The notes below the pieces were generated by a model that saw nothing but the letters and a program-made list of their open reading frames with translations, ran no database searches and was not told the origin of the DNA. From assembly GCA_034509755.1 (NCBI GenBank), contig CM067559.1, positions 17,776,501-17,840,500 of the forward strand: a stretch of 64,000 bases of DNA. The letters run 5' to 3'. Origin of the DNA: Anisodus tanguticus (Eukaryota > Streptophyta > Magnoliopsida > Solanales > Solanaceae). The position numbers and the translations under genes were made by a program. Of the stretch, positions 1 through 10,750 are shown in pieces; positions within the stretch are counted from its first letter, which is position 1, and each line of letters begins with the position of its first letter.

Positions 1-1190
1 AATTCTGGATTGCATGTGCAATCTAGCTCATCGCAATTGCACCGGAAGCTTTATCGAAGAGGGAGAAGAAGATAGATTTTTGTGAGAGCTTTTCTTTCTA
101 TTTTTCTATCAAATCAACACAATGCACAATTGTGCATTTATTTATACAAATGAAAAGTAAAATGAAAACAAAGAAAATGTGATCTAACAAACTCCTAACC
201 ACCTTAACTGCCAACTAATCAACTTTTAATACACATCTCAATACTAATACATAATACTAATGACTTGATCCTTGTGCTGCATAATGTGCCTCTGATTTCT
301 CCACTTCAACACCATCTTATGCACATGCTACATTTGCAGTAGTGACTATTCATCCGCAGTATGGTGCTCCTCTGCTTATGCGTAAACTTTAAAATGATAT
401 TTTGCATCATTGGTGATGTATTAATCTCCATGCATCATTCAAATGATCAATACTAAATTATCTCGTGATGGCTGAAGTCATGCTTCGAATTTAAACATTA
501 ATTACAGTTTGGGTTAACATTATCAAAATTGTTCGCTTCTTATGTTTTTCCTTTTTTTTAGTGGAGGTATTTGTTTTAGCTTTTCATAACGTTAGAATAT
601 TCATACACTGGGTATGTTGTTATAACATTACATTCCATCTAGTCGTGTGAAGAGTTTGTGATAATGATGCAAACTTAGTACTAATTAGTAGATAATCAAC
701 GCGGAATATCCAGTAAAATACTTTTATTCATAGGTATTCTCTGATGAATTTCAAAAGTGTTGTTTGGTGGAAAAAAAATTCAACTTCTTAAAGTTTTTGT
801 ACCATACATTCATTGCACCTCTATGTTCTTGGTTTGTCCATCGGAGTCAACCAAAACAACTACTGCAATGTTTCTTATGTGCTACTTCCTTGTTTTCTTT
901 CGCCTGTATATGTTTCTCTAGTCATTTGTGCCAAACTCTATATATCATAAAGACGTATAGTTTATTAGCAAAAATATTAACTCTGTTATTAAACAATTAG
1001 CGTGGATGTACACTACTCTAGTAATTAACTCTCACACCTCCATGTTTTCCCCCATGATCTCTCACACCTCCATAATTTCACCTATGATATTTCTTCATGA
1101 TGTCAAATGTCAATGATAAATGTTTCATTTCAGAAATTCCTTTTGTAATCCTACCTCTATGTAAGTAATATATATAGAGGCATGTAATGT
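1..1190. other. intergenic, no gene seen; possible LTR at left edge
   Basis: No convincing coding sequence. The first ~300 bases read on the minus strand contain a TATA-like stretch followed by a pyrimidine-rich leader, which could be part of an LTR running off the left edge; this is weak. A perfect 18-bp palindrome, AATGCACAATTGTGCATT, lies at 121-138. Confidence 0.4.
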
Positions 1191-1195
1191 GATAC

Positions 1196-1390
1196 TGATA
1201 GACCGTGTATATCACGGTTAATTAGATTATTAAAGTAATGTTGTATAATTATCATAATTGTAGAATTCTTGTACAGGTAGAATTAAAATATTAGAAGTAT
1301 AATAGGAATAGGATTTTCCATATTTGGATATTGTAACTTGTATATATACCCCATTCATTAATGAAAATAATCAAGGGATTATTTATTTCA
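1196..1390 (+). repeat. 5' LTR of copia A
   Basis: Begins TGATAGACCGTG and ends TTTCA, matching 5817-6011 along its length. A TATA-like GTATATATAC lies near 1340. Confidence 0.93.
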
Positions 1391-1402
1391 TGGTATCAGA
1401 AG
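1391..1402 (+). other. primer-binding site of copia A
   Basis: TGGTATCAGAAG directly follows the LTR. It matches the usual plant copia site complementary to the 3' end of initiator Met-tRNA (TGGTATCAGAGC) except near its end. Confidence 0.85.
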
Positions 1403-1541
1403 ACTAGGGCTAAAATACCTTCTCTCAAACACTTCTGCTGGCCCTTTCTTTTTTCGATTTTTGTGACCTACTCTCGGATTCCGTGGATTTTTTTTCTCCT
1501 CCTCTATTCCCAAATTATCTTCCAAATCCCTAATTCACCTA

Positions 1542-2180
1542 TTGTTCTTTTGTTATTCTACGTCAAAGAATATGTTTCATCCTGCCCTTACAATTTCCAG
1601 CATCAAGAACCACATCCCTATTGTTCTTGAAATGGAAAATGTCCAATACGCGACGTGGGCGGAATTATTCAAAGTTCACTCACGCTCGCATCAAGTCCTC
1701 CATCACATAATCCCCTCGGTAGCTGGCATGGAGAAGGTGCCTACCCCTGAGGAAAATCCTACGTTATGGACAACCCTTGATGCTACTGTTCTCCAGTGGA
1801 TTTACTCCACTATCTCTTCAGACCTCTTACAGACGATAATTGAACCTGATGCTACGGCAATGGCTACCTGGAATAGGGTGCGTGATATATTCCAAGATAA
1901 CAAAAATTTCCGAGCAGTCACTCTTGAGCATGAATTTTCACATGTCAACATGGAAGATTTTCCTAACGTTTCAGCATATTGTAAACGACTCAAGGAATTG
2001 GTGGACCAACTTCGCAATGTTGGTGCGTCTGTTACCAATAATCGTCTTGTTCTACAGATGGTTGCGGGCCTATCTGAGGCCTATAATGGCGTTGGCACAC
2101 TACTTCATCAAAGTAATCTTCTACCACCATTTTATCAGTCTCGTTCCATGCTCACGTTAGAAGAGGTCGGCTTAGCTTAA
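1542..2180 (+). pseudogene. gag region of copia A (Gag_2/UBN2 type)
   Basis: An open stretch of 212 codons encoding the copia capsid-like Gag region. The conserved block runs from FHPAL through YATWAELFKVH and the LQMVAGLSEAY segment to MLTLEEVGLA. The start is uncertain: the related element C starts at an ATG that reads ATT here, so 1542 or the next in-frame ATG at 1572 are the only choices. The frame ends in TAA where element C continues with lysines, so Gag is cut off before the zinc knuckle. Downstream Gly/Arg- and Pro-rich coding remnants continue to about 2640 in shifted frames. Confidence 0.85.
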
Positions 2181-2629
2181 AAGGCAGCTACCGAAGCAAA
2201 TTTCATTGTGATGATGACAACGTCAGATGACCCTCCCTCATTCTCTGAAAATTCAAGTCGAAACCACCGCAACGGTGGCGGCAGAAAAGGTCAAAATCGT
2301 AAGTAATGGCAAAAATTGCAGTGGTAATCGCAGTGGTAAACGCAGTGGTAACGGCGGCGGATGAAACAGTGATGGCAGCAGCAGTAGGTCGCAGGACAAC
2401 TGGTCCCAGCCGTGGGCTCCCTGGCCGTGGAGTTGGTCCAGTGGCCATTGGCCCAATAGCCCCTATTTCTCGCCCAGTTCGTATCTGGGTAATTGGGCCC
2501 AGCTTTTCAGGTCCAAACAGTGGCGGTAGATACTCTTCTGGGTCGGGCCCGTAGGCAGGCCTGCTTGGGCTTCGGCCTCCGCAGGCTTTTCATGTTGCGG
2601 GTCCAAATCAGATCGCGACACCTACAGAT

Positions 2630-3640
2630 ATTGCAGCAGCAACGCATACACTTGGATTAACTCCTCCGGATGCGAATTGGTATATGGACACCGGCGCCAT
2701 TTCTCATATGACATCCGATCAAGGTACTCTCTCATCTTATTACAATTTGAGCAACAATCGTGGTATTATTGTTGGTAATGGAAACACAATTCTAATTCAA
2801 TGATATGGACATACTACTTTATCTCCCCCACATCCACCTCTAGTTTTGAAAAATACTCTTCATGCCCCTAACCTAATTAATAATTTGGTGTATGTCTGAA
2901 AATTCACCACTAATAATTGGGTTTCTGTTAATTTTGATCCCTTTGGATTTTCTCTGAAAGATTTCAAGACGGGGATACCTCTAATGCGATGCAATAGTAA
3001 GGGAGAGTTTTATCCACTCACAACCACCACCACTTCCACGAGTCAAGCCATACCGTCTGCATTTGCCGCCGTTGCTTCGTCCTTGTGGCATGCACGTTTG
3101 GGTCATCCGAAGTCTTCCATTATTTCTTATTTACATAAAAATAATTTTATTTCTTGTCAGGGTACGCGTATTACTCCACTTTGTCCTTATTGTCTGTTAG
3201 GAAAACATGTTAGATTACCATTTGTAGCCTCTACGTCTCAGACTTTGATGCCTTTATTCATAGTGATTTATGGACATCTCCTATTCTAAGTTCTTTGCGC
3301 TATTGTTATTATGTTTTATTTTTGGATAATTATTATAATTTTTTGTGGACCTTTCATTTAGCAAAAAAAGTTTTTTCCACATTCTTAAAATTTAGAGCAT
3401 TCATCCGTACACAATTCGAATGAGAAATTAAAAATATTCAATGTGATAATGGTAAGAATATGATAATGGGTTGTTTCAGGAATTTTGTGATGCTAATGGC
3501 ATAGTCTTTCATTTTTCTTGTCCTCATACGTCCTCACAAAATGGGAAACTGAACAAAAAATTAGTACCATTAATAATATTGTCTGAACTTTATTAGCCCA
3601 TGCTTACGTACCCCCTTTTTGTTGGCTTCATGCCCTACAA
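2630..3640 (+). pseudogene. protease and integrase N-terminal remnant of copia A
   Basis: The aspartic protease motif DTGAISH is encoded near 2687-2707. An integrase zinc-binding (GAG-pre-integrase) domain follows at 2984-3289, with the H..H (HARLGH) and C..C (CPYC) pairs visible. The integrase catalytic core at about 3290-3640 is recognisable only in pieces, through several frameshifts. No continuous frame links the parts. Confidence 0.8.
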
Positions 3641-4321
3641 ATGGCTACTTACCTCCTTAGCGTACTTCCTAACAAAAACCTAGCATATAATTCCCCACTA
3701 AAACTTCTTTACAATAAAGATCCTTCGTATTCTCATCTTAGGGTGTTAGGGTGTTTATGCTATCCTCTTTTTCCATCCACTACAATTAACAAACTTCAAG
3801 TCCGTTCTACCCCTTGTGTGTTTTTGGGTTACCGATCTAATCATCGTGGTTACAATTGTTTTGATTTATCCTCTAATAAAATCATAATTAGTCGCCATGC
3901 GATTTTTGATGAAACTCAATTTCCGTTTGTTAAACTGTGTAGTTCCGTGCCTAGTTCATATAATTTATTGAATGATGGGGTCTCACCGTATATTATACAC
4001 CATTTATCCGACTTGTCCCATGACCAAAATCCGCCAGCAGGCCCAATGTCTGCTGGCCCACAAATTCTCATACCAACTGGTCCTATAGGTCTGCCCAAAG
4101 TAGGCCAGTATCGCTGCCCAGTACTGATCTCTGTATTATTCCATCGATCCATCCCACTCGCGGTACAGTTTCAGTTCCTGTTTCACATATTGGGCCAGCA
4201 GGCCCATTGCCTGCTGGCCAGTCCGAACCCAGCCCACCAATGGCATTTTAATCTCAATTCGAATGTCTCTAAATCCCCACTACCACGTAACCCAGTGTCT
4301 GCACTACATGACCCGAATTGA
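3641..4321 (+). pseudogene. integrase C-terminal region and linker of copia A
   Basis: Open for 226 codons. It begins in the integrase end (MATYLLSVLPNK), continues through the conserved copia segment LGCLCYPLF and the following CVFLGYRSNHRGY block, then a Pro/Gly/Ala-rich linker. It ends at a TGA exactly where related copies continue into the RT domain (ALHDPN then the RT start). Confidence 0.8.
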
Positions 4322-5816
4322 AAATTGGCTATGACTAACGAATATAATGCTCTTATTGAAAATAAGACGTGGGAGTTAGTACCCTATCCATCTGGTGTTA
4401 ATATTACTCGGTCTATGTGGATTTTTACTCATAAAGAAAATTCTGACGGTTCTTTTGAGAGGCATAAGGCTCGTCTTGTAGGGGATGGTAAAAATTAACA
4501 TGTTGGCGTAGATTGTGGTGAGACGTTTAGTCCGGTGGTCAAACCGGCAACCATTCGCACTGTTCTTATTTTGGCTCTCTCCAAAGCATGGCCTATTCAT
4601 CAGTTGGATGTAAAGAATACTTTCTTACACGGTGATCTTAAGGAGACATTCTATGCATCAGCCCTTGGGTTTTTGAGATTCCAATCATCCTCATCATGTT
4701 TGTTTGCTGAAGAAGTCCTTGTATGGGCTTAAGTAGGCCCGCGGGCTTAGTATAAGAGGTTTGCAGATTATGTATCTACTATTGGGTTTTCTCACAGTCG
4801 ATCTGATCATTCTCTATTTATTTATTGTTGTGGTACTTCTCTGGCATATATTTTATTGTATGTAGATGATATTATATTGACTGCTTTATCTGATAATCTG
4901 CCCTAGTCTATCATGTCACTTCTTAGTTCTGAATTTGCAATAAAAGACTTGGGACCCTTGAGTTATTTCTTGGGCATTGATGTCACGCGTCATTCAGGTG
5001 GTCTATTTTAATCTCAAAGGAAGTATGTTGCGGAGATTATTGAGAGAGTTGGATGTCATCTTGTAAGTCTACTTCCACTCCGATTGATACCAAATCGAAG
5101 TTGAGTACTACATCAAGCACACCATACGAGGATCCCATCCACTATCGCAGTCTTGCAAGGGCACTTCAGTATCATACTTTCACGAGACCTGATATTACTT
5201 ATGCAGTTCAGTAGGTGTATTTATTCATGCATGACCCACAGATTATATGCATGCGCTCAAACGCATTATACAGTATATCTAGAGCACACTTAATTATGGA
5301 TTGCATTTATATCCTTCTTCTGTCTCTACTTTTGTGTCATATACAGATGTTGATTGGGGTGGTTGTCATGTTACCAAATGCTCGACATCTGATTATTGTA
5401 TGTTTTTTGGAGATAACTTGGTCTCGTCGCCTGGGAAATGCCAGGCTACATTATCGCGATCCAGTGCAGAAGCTGAGTATCGAGTCATGGCTAATGTGGT
5501 ATCTGAATCATGTTGGCTGTGTAATCTTCTATTAGAATTAGACTTCCCTATTCAGAAAGCTACATTGGTCTATTATGATAATGTTAGTGCAGTTTATATT
5601 TCTGGCAATCCGATCCAACATCAGTGCACTAAACATATCGATATGGATATTCACTTTGTTCGCGAAAAGGTAGCTCGTGGACAAGTACGCGTTTTACATG
5701 TGCCCTCCAGTTTTCAAATTGCTGACATCTTTACGAAGGGCCTTCCCGCAATTCTATTTGAAGATTTTAGGGATAGTCTCAGCTTACGACAACCGCCCGC
5801 TATGACTGCAGGGGTG
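4322..5816 (+). pseudogene. reverse transcriptase and RNase H remnant of copia A
   Basis: RT coding similarity begins just after the TGA at 4321. A TAA interrupts it near 4497. The catalytic YVDD is intact at about 4859-4870. Further frameshifts follow. RNase H is open at 5301-5819 and contains the SSAEAEYR block and the C-terminal IADIFTKGLP block typical of copia. The purine tract GCAGGGGTG sits directly before the 3' LTR. Confidence 0.85.
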
Positions 5817-6011
5817 TGATAGACCGTGTATATCACGGTTAATTAGATTATTAAAGTAATGTTATATAATTACCATAATTGTAGAATTCTTGTACAATTA
5901 GAATTAGAATATTAGAAGTATAGTAGGAATAGAATTTTTCATATTTGGAGATTGTAACTTGTATATATAGCCCATTCATAAATGAAAATAATCAAAAGAT
6001 TATTTCGTTTA
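5817..6011 (+). repeat. 3' LTR of copia A
   Basis: Same length (195 bp) and same order as 1196-1390, with scattered differences; the terminal CA has become TA. Followed by the GATAC duplication. Confidence 0.92.
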
Positions 6012-6112
6012 GATACGAAATATATTTGGAAGAAATAAGAAAAGCTCTTATCTTTTGTCTCTCTTTATTTTTTTATTGTTCTTGCTTTCATCTTTTAATA
6101 TATTATACTAAC

Positions 6113-6196
6113 TCTTTTAGCTTGATTTTACAACAAGTTATCGGCACTAATCTTTTAGCTTGATTTTAAAACAAGTTATCGGCACCAATCTTTTAC
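6113..6196. repeat. 38-bp tandem duplication
   Basis: The unit starting TCTTTTAGCTTGATTTTA at 6113 repeats at 6151, with the start of a third copy at 6189. Just outside copia A. Confidence 0.85.
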
Positions 6197-6267
6197 GAGG
6201 TATGCATCTATGATATAATTTTGTCTATTCTTGGATTCTAAACACAAGTATACAATTTGCATAGTAC

Positions 6268-6325
6268 ACTTACTCAGTTAAAGGACATTTGTCTATACTT
6301 ACTCAGTTAAAGGACATTTGTCTAG
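6268..6325. repeat. 29-bp tandem duplication
   Basis: Two near-identical copies beginning ACTTACTCAGTTAAAGG at 6268 and 6297. A second short duplication within 200 bp of the first. Confidence 0.85.
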
Positions 6326-6767
6326 GGTTTAACTACCTTGAAATTGTTTTCAGTTTCTATGTTATCTGAATAATATAAGGGGCAGTTTATTTAACCTAAA
6401 AAGTGTTTGCAGTTGTAAAATTTTGCACAATTTAAAAAGTGGCAGTCAGTAATTTTACTTATAAAATACTTGGTGATGGGCTAGTCCCTATTTCCTTTCA
6501 TGAAAATTGTATCATAGCTGCTTCTTACCTAAAAAATTTGCTACATGAGTATGGGCAAAAACTTTATTTTAAATCACAAGAAAAGATGTTTTACTAATTA
6601 AGTTTATTGTTGTTTCCAAACGCACACACAAGCGTACGTGGTTGCAAATAACATAGTGACTTGATTAATCGGATATCGTATCCACATAGACTTATGATCA
6701 ACAGTATACCAAAATGTGCTACTACTACTAATTTCACAAGTATATAGTAAAATGATTGGTTGTTTTA

Positions 6768-7508
6768 GCACATCCAAAGTATGAAAGTTACGGAGATGAG
6801 GATGTTGAGATGGATGTGTGGGCATACAAGAAGGGATAGGATTAGAAATGATGATATCCGGGACAGAGTGGGAGTTGTCTCGATGGCTGATAAGATGCAG
6901 GAAGCGAGGTTGAGATGGTTTGGGCATGTGCAGAGGAGAGACAAAAATGCCCCAGTGTTAACGTGTGAGAGGTTAGCTATGGACAGGTTCATGATGGGTA
7001 GAGGTAGGCCAAAGAAGTATTGGGGAGAAGTGATTAGACGGGATATGGCGCAGGTGCAACTTACCGAGGACATGACCTTAGATAGGGGGTTGTTGAGGAC
7101 ACGAATTAGGATAGAATGGTAGTAGGTAGTCGAGCGTAGTCCTACTTACGCTTGCAAACTGGTTGTTGTAGTGTTTTTAGTGTAGGCCCGCTTAGCCTAT
7201 CATACTAATAGGAGCAGTATTGTTGTATAGTCTCATGTAGTTTGATTTCTGTTGCTATGTGTTCTTTAGTGTACTTTGTCTATCTTATTCGCTTTTGATA
7301 CCAACATTTTCATACTGCTTTAATTTTTTTTTGCCCGGGTCTGACCCTTTTTCTTGCTTTGCTTGTGCGTATGCTTTGTCTTGAGCCGAGGGTCTCTCGA
7401 AAATAGCTTCTCTACCTACCCAGATAGAGGTAAGGTCTGCGTACACTCTACCCTCCCAGACCTCACGTTGTGGGATTACACTGGGTATGTTGTTGTTTGT
7501 TGTTTGTA
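6768..7508 (+). mobile_element. 5'-truncated RTE-type LINE
   Basis: A 741-bp insertion flanked by the 13-bp duplication ATTGGTTGTTTTA at 6755-6767 and 7509-7521. It encodes the end of a LINE reverse transcriptase protein, then a 3' untranslated tail with the GAGCCGAGGGTC ... GGTCTGCGTACAC ... GGGTATGTTGTTGTT signature that Solanaceae RTE LINEs share with TS-type SINEs. It sits inside the left LTR-like block. Confidence 0.88.
6781..7122 (+). pseudogene. C-terminal end of a LINE reverse transcriptase protein
   Basis: 113 codons from a fortuitous ATG to the natural stop. The segment contains MLRWMCGHTRRDRIRN, the LRWFGHVQRR block and GRGRPKKYWGEVIRRDM, the conserved C-terminal region of plant RTE/BovB-like LINE proteins. 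The catalytic RT and endonuclease domains are absent, as expected for 5' truncation. A homologous shorter tail occurs at 48768. It is probably not a functional protein. Confidence 0.85.
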
Positions 7509-8665
7509 TTGGTTGTTTTATATTCTAATGCAAAATATAAATAACTAATTAATTATACTAACAATTGTCGAGGACGTCCTTAAGATTGATGTTTCACACA
7601 GAGAGAAAAGCATTCTAGGGTCTGGCACATTTCGTAATCATGTTGCCTTTTACTATTATTGAGTTGCTTTATTATCAAGTTATTGATTAACATGGTTAAT
7701 TATACGAATCTCTCGAGTCCTTTAGTCGTCTATTTGTATTACTTTCACACCTATATCGCTATGGTCATGAATCTTATTACAAATGCATTTATATTTCCTG
7801 CGTTCCAGCCAAGAAGGGGAGTCTAGGTATATTTATATCCTAGCCGCAAATCCCTACCCAAATTTTCTGATGATGAGATCCTACTCTACTTAATCTTCAT
7901 CATGTGTTAGTATTCTTCTCTCGAGTTCAATCTAAGAATCAAAGATTTATCCTACTGGCATGCGAAGCAGTAAAATAGTTGCGCACAAGATTAAATAAAT
8001 AACTCATACGATAACTTAGCAAATGTCAAATCAAGTTCATACGTCAACAATCATACTACAGCCATAACCCCAGAACGAGGAAGATTAGTCACTCATATTC
8101 GGATTACAATCACTAGAACTCATGTTCAATCTAAGAAAAGATAAAAGAATAAAGTAAAGGAATAAACCCTACGAAGAATATCCTTGCTCGTGCTTCCTAT
8201 GTGATAAAACGTTCGACCTCTTCTAGAAAATGACTTAGGGTTGTATTTATATTGTATCCAAACAATCCCGGACCAAACTACCCTTATACTTGAACATCTA
8301 GTCGAACACATCAGGCGTGGCGCGGGGCCGCTGGGTGCGGACGCCCCGTGCCAAGTATATTTTCCAGGCGCTGGAAAAAACTGTCCTAAATGATCATCCA
8401 TAACAGGCACGGCGCGGTGCCGCGGGCCATGGGCGCCTCGCATCAGGTATATATTTCTTTGACATATGCGTTTTGTTACTTCTTCACATTTACACTTGGC
8501 TTTTGAACCATGAACTCATCTATGGTCGATTTTTGTAGCTTCTACTCAGACTTCAAATCCCTCCAACCTTCATCTCTCGCTTTTTCTACTCCAAAAATGA
8601 AGAGTTTTCACATGTAAAGTACCTAAATTCAACAAAAACGCACATATTAGCTCAAAATGTAAGAA

Positions 8666-9352
8666 TCAATAAAGGAACCAAGCAATAGGTGTCGCATCGT
8701 GCACTTCTTGGTCGTTAAGTGAGGTATGTCGTTTTGTCTTTTTGGAGTGGCAAATTTTAGAATGCAAGGGATCTTGTTCTTCATCTAAACATCTATCTAA
8801 ATTCTCGATTTCCATGTCGTCAACCAAACATAATGTAGAAAAATGTTTAGAATGAGGACCAACACGCCCCAACTCCAAAACTGCATTATTTTTTACATCC
8901 TCACTATTATATACTCCCTCAATATCGGCATCATCAACAAAAATATGGCCTAATGATTGGTATTCTCGTTTTAGCACCTCAATTTGGCCTAGAAGATCTT
9001 TTTCAGCTTCATACAACTCATCACTAAATTGTTGGTTATTACACGCATCAATCTTTGCAGTCAAATCTGCATCCAAGAACACATCCAAGCCAAATTTGTC
9101 AATTTCTTATGCAAGATCAACTCTCTCCTTAGACCAGTTATTCACCAACTTTGTTAGAAAACAACGTCGTTCAACATATTCCCTTAATGGAGAATATTAG
9201 TCACAATACCAACCCTTACTCCCATATTCATATTCACACTTCCCAGATATTAGGTTATGAAAAAATCAAAAATACGGGTCATAAGAGTCTTCCTTCAACC
9301 AAGCGTCTTCATCAATAACCTTACCTCCGTATATTTCATCCCCAGATGTCAT
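8666..9352 (-). pseudogene. unrecognised ORF with three in-frame stops
   Basis: A single frame on the minus strand runs from an ATG at 9352 (MTSGDEIYGGKVIDEDAWLK) to a stop at 8666, 229 codons, interrupted by TGA, TAA and TAA in its first third. The last 140 codons are open. The product is acidic in the middle and predicted soluble, with no signal peptide or membrane segment. I do not recognise a domain. The stops fall where single-base changes from Leu/Tyr codons would explain them, so this looks like a decayed real gene, probably the sole ORF of the surrounding non-autonomous element. A host gene fragment is the alternative. Confidence 0.5.
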
Positions 9353-9446
9353 GCTGAGAGAACTAGAAACACACTAAGAGAAAAAAAAATCAAATAATTA
9401 CAAAAATAAAAATATTTACAAAAAAAAACTTGTAAAGATAAAAGTA

Positions 9447-9570
9447 AATCTAGTAGCTTAGTTGGTTGGCTACCTGAACTTTCACCTTGTTGGTGAGGGT
9501 TCGAATCCCCACGTTGTAATTTCCTCCCCGTTTTCCCTTCCCCTACCCCTTATGTAATAAAAACTTTTTA
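9447..9570 (+). mobile_element. tRNA-derived SINE-like sequence
   Basis: Contains a box A-like TAGCTTAGTTGG followed ~35 bp later by a perfect box B, GGTTCGAATCC, the internal RNA polymerase III promoter arrangement of tRNA-derived SINEs. The flanking stems do not fold into a good tRNA cloverleaf. An A/T-rich tail follows. TSD not identified. Confidence 0.55.
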
Positions 9571-9608
9571 AAAAATTCAAATCTAGAAAAATAGTCAATT
9601 TCTAAGTC

Positions 9609-9630
9609 CCCGGCAACGATGTCAAAAACT
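9609..9630 (-). other. putative primer-binding region of the Ty3-like element
   Basis: On the minus strand, TTTTTGACATCGTTGCCGGGG lies directly inside the right LTR-like block. I recall TTTTTGGCGCCGTTGCCGGGG at this place in Athila/Tat elements; the central GGCGCC is changed here. From memory, not searched. Confidence 0.45.
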
Positions 9631-10750
9631 TGTTGCTCCCAAAGAACACGCAAGCGTACATGGTCGTACAAGTAATATAGTAATTTTAGAAATCGGATGT
9701 CGAACCCACAGGGACTTATGATTAACCGTTAGCTAAATTAAACGATTTGAATTATTTAAACAAAAGAGGAAATATGTAGGTTGTAACTCTAAACTAATTA
9801 AAATAAAAAGAAAACAAATACTAATGAACTTCGATAAAGAAATAGCGGATTTTTATATTATCAATGATATTAAACCGATCAAGGGCTATGGGCTATCTAA
9901 CAATTACGTTGTATTCTTCAATTGATTCAACTTCTTAATTTATCCAGTTTACTGATTGACAATATTGATATTACGACTACAAATCTCTCGAGTCCTCTCG
10001 CCGCCTATTCGTATTACTTTCAAGTCTATATCTCTATGTTCATGAACCTTAACACTAATGCATTTATATTCCCTGTATGTCAATCAAGTAGGGAGAACTA
10101 TGTATATCTGTATCCTAGACGCAAATCTGGTCCCCGATGCCCAGGGATGAGATCCTGCTCTATTTAATTCTATTGCTATCTTAGTATTCCTCTCTCGAGT
10201 TCAATCAAAGATAGTACTCGATTGGTGATCATTCAACCAAATAATTCAGCTCAGAATTAAATAAATAAACCAATACGATGAGCTAATTAATTGAAATCAC
10301 AATTCGAATAACAACATTCATTAAAGAACCCTAACTCTAGAACGAAAAGTTTAGCTCCACATAGACATGAATGAAAAACAACAATTCATCAAAGGAAAAT
10401 ATAAAACTAGTATGGAGACGAAAAGATTAAACCAATCAACTCCGCCCTCCACGGCGGCTCCAAGCTCTCTCTAGGTCTAAAAGTTCTCAACTCAAAGGAT
10501 CACAAGTTATCCTGAAATTATGGGGGAAAACCCTGCAAAAAATGTATTTATAGGGTACCAAAAGGCCTGAACTTTTAAAAACCAAATCCAGCTCGGACCG
10601 AAAAAAATTATTGTGGCTCGCGCCACACCCGCGTCGCACAGGCAGCGCGGACGGCAAATAAACTTCAGAGAGTACTTTTCTTCGCGGTGGTTGTGCGACG
10701 CTAATGGACAGCACTGGCACTTCCGTTCTTTTACTGCCACGTACGTAACT
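9631..10750 (-). repeat. LTR-like block, right copy (5' on minus strand)
   Basis: Shares with 6608-8640 the start (TGTTG...ACACGCAAGCGTAC), the segment around CTCTCGAGTCCT at 9990, the GAGATCCTGCTC segment at 10148, and a GC-rich island at 10615-10660. The shared material is in the same order in both copies, but the two are strongly diverged. Confidence 0.5.

Larger units (their letters stand above)
1196..6011 (+). mobile_element. Ty1/copia LTR retrotransposon A, full-length, decayed
   Basis: A complete insertion with two 195-bp LTRs (1196-1390 and 5817-6011), flanked by the 5-bp target-site duplication GATAC at 1191-1195 and 6012-6016. Internal order is gag, protease, integrase, reverse transcriptase, RNase H, the Ty1/copia order. 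The reading frame is broken many times by stops and frameshifts, so it cannot encode a working polyprotein. It is closely related to elements B and C: the same gag start region, the same RT-RNase H sequence, the same LTR 3' end and the same primer site. Confidence 0.95.
6608..10750 (-). mobile_element. non-autonomous Ty3/gypsy-like element (LTR-like blocks around a short ORF)
   Basis: Two related direct blocks (6608-8640, interrupted by a LINE, and 9631 to about 10750) flank a ~1-kb interior containing one broken minus-strand ORF. Both blocks start TGTTG on the plus strand, which is the LTR 3' end if the element reads on the minus strand. Next to the right block, the minus strand reads CGTTGCCGGGGAC, resembling the primer-site region I know from Athila/Tat-type Ty3 elements. 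The interior is too short for pol. The outer boundary of the right block is not resolved and I could not confirm a TSD, so the assignment is tentative. Confidence 0.45.

Noticed and set aside
764..1000. 78-codon open frame with hydrophobic content
   Set aside because: AT-rich chance frame, no conserved motif, no supporting splice or codon pattern.
8126..8443. 105-codon minus-strand frame with Arg/Pro-rich start
   Set aside because: Lies across the GC-rich island of an LTR-like block; composition explains it.
9455..9520. possible functional tRNA gene (box A and perfect box B)
   Set aside because: Acceptor and anticodon arms do not pair properly and an A/T tail follows; fits a SINE better.
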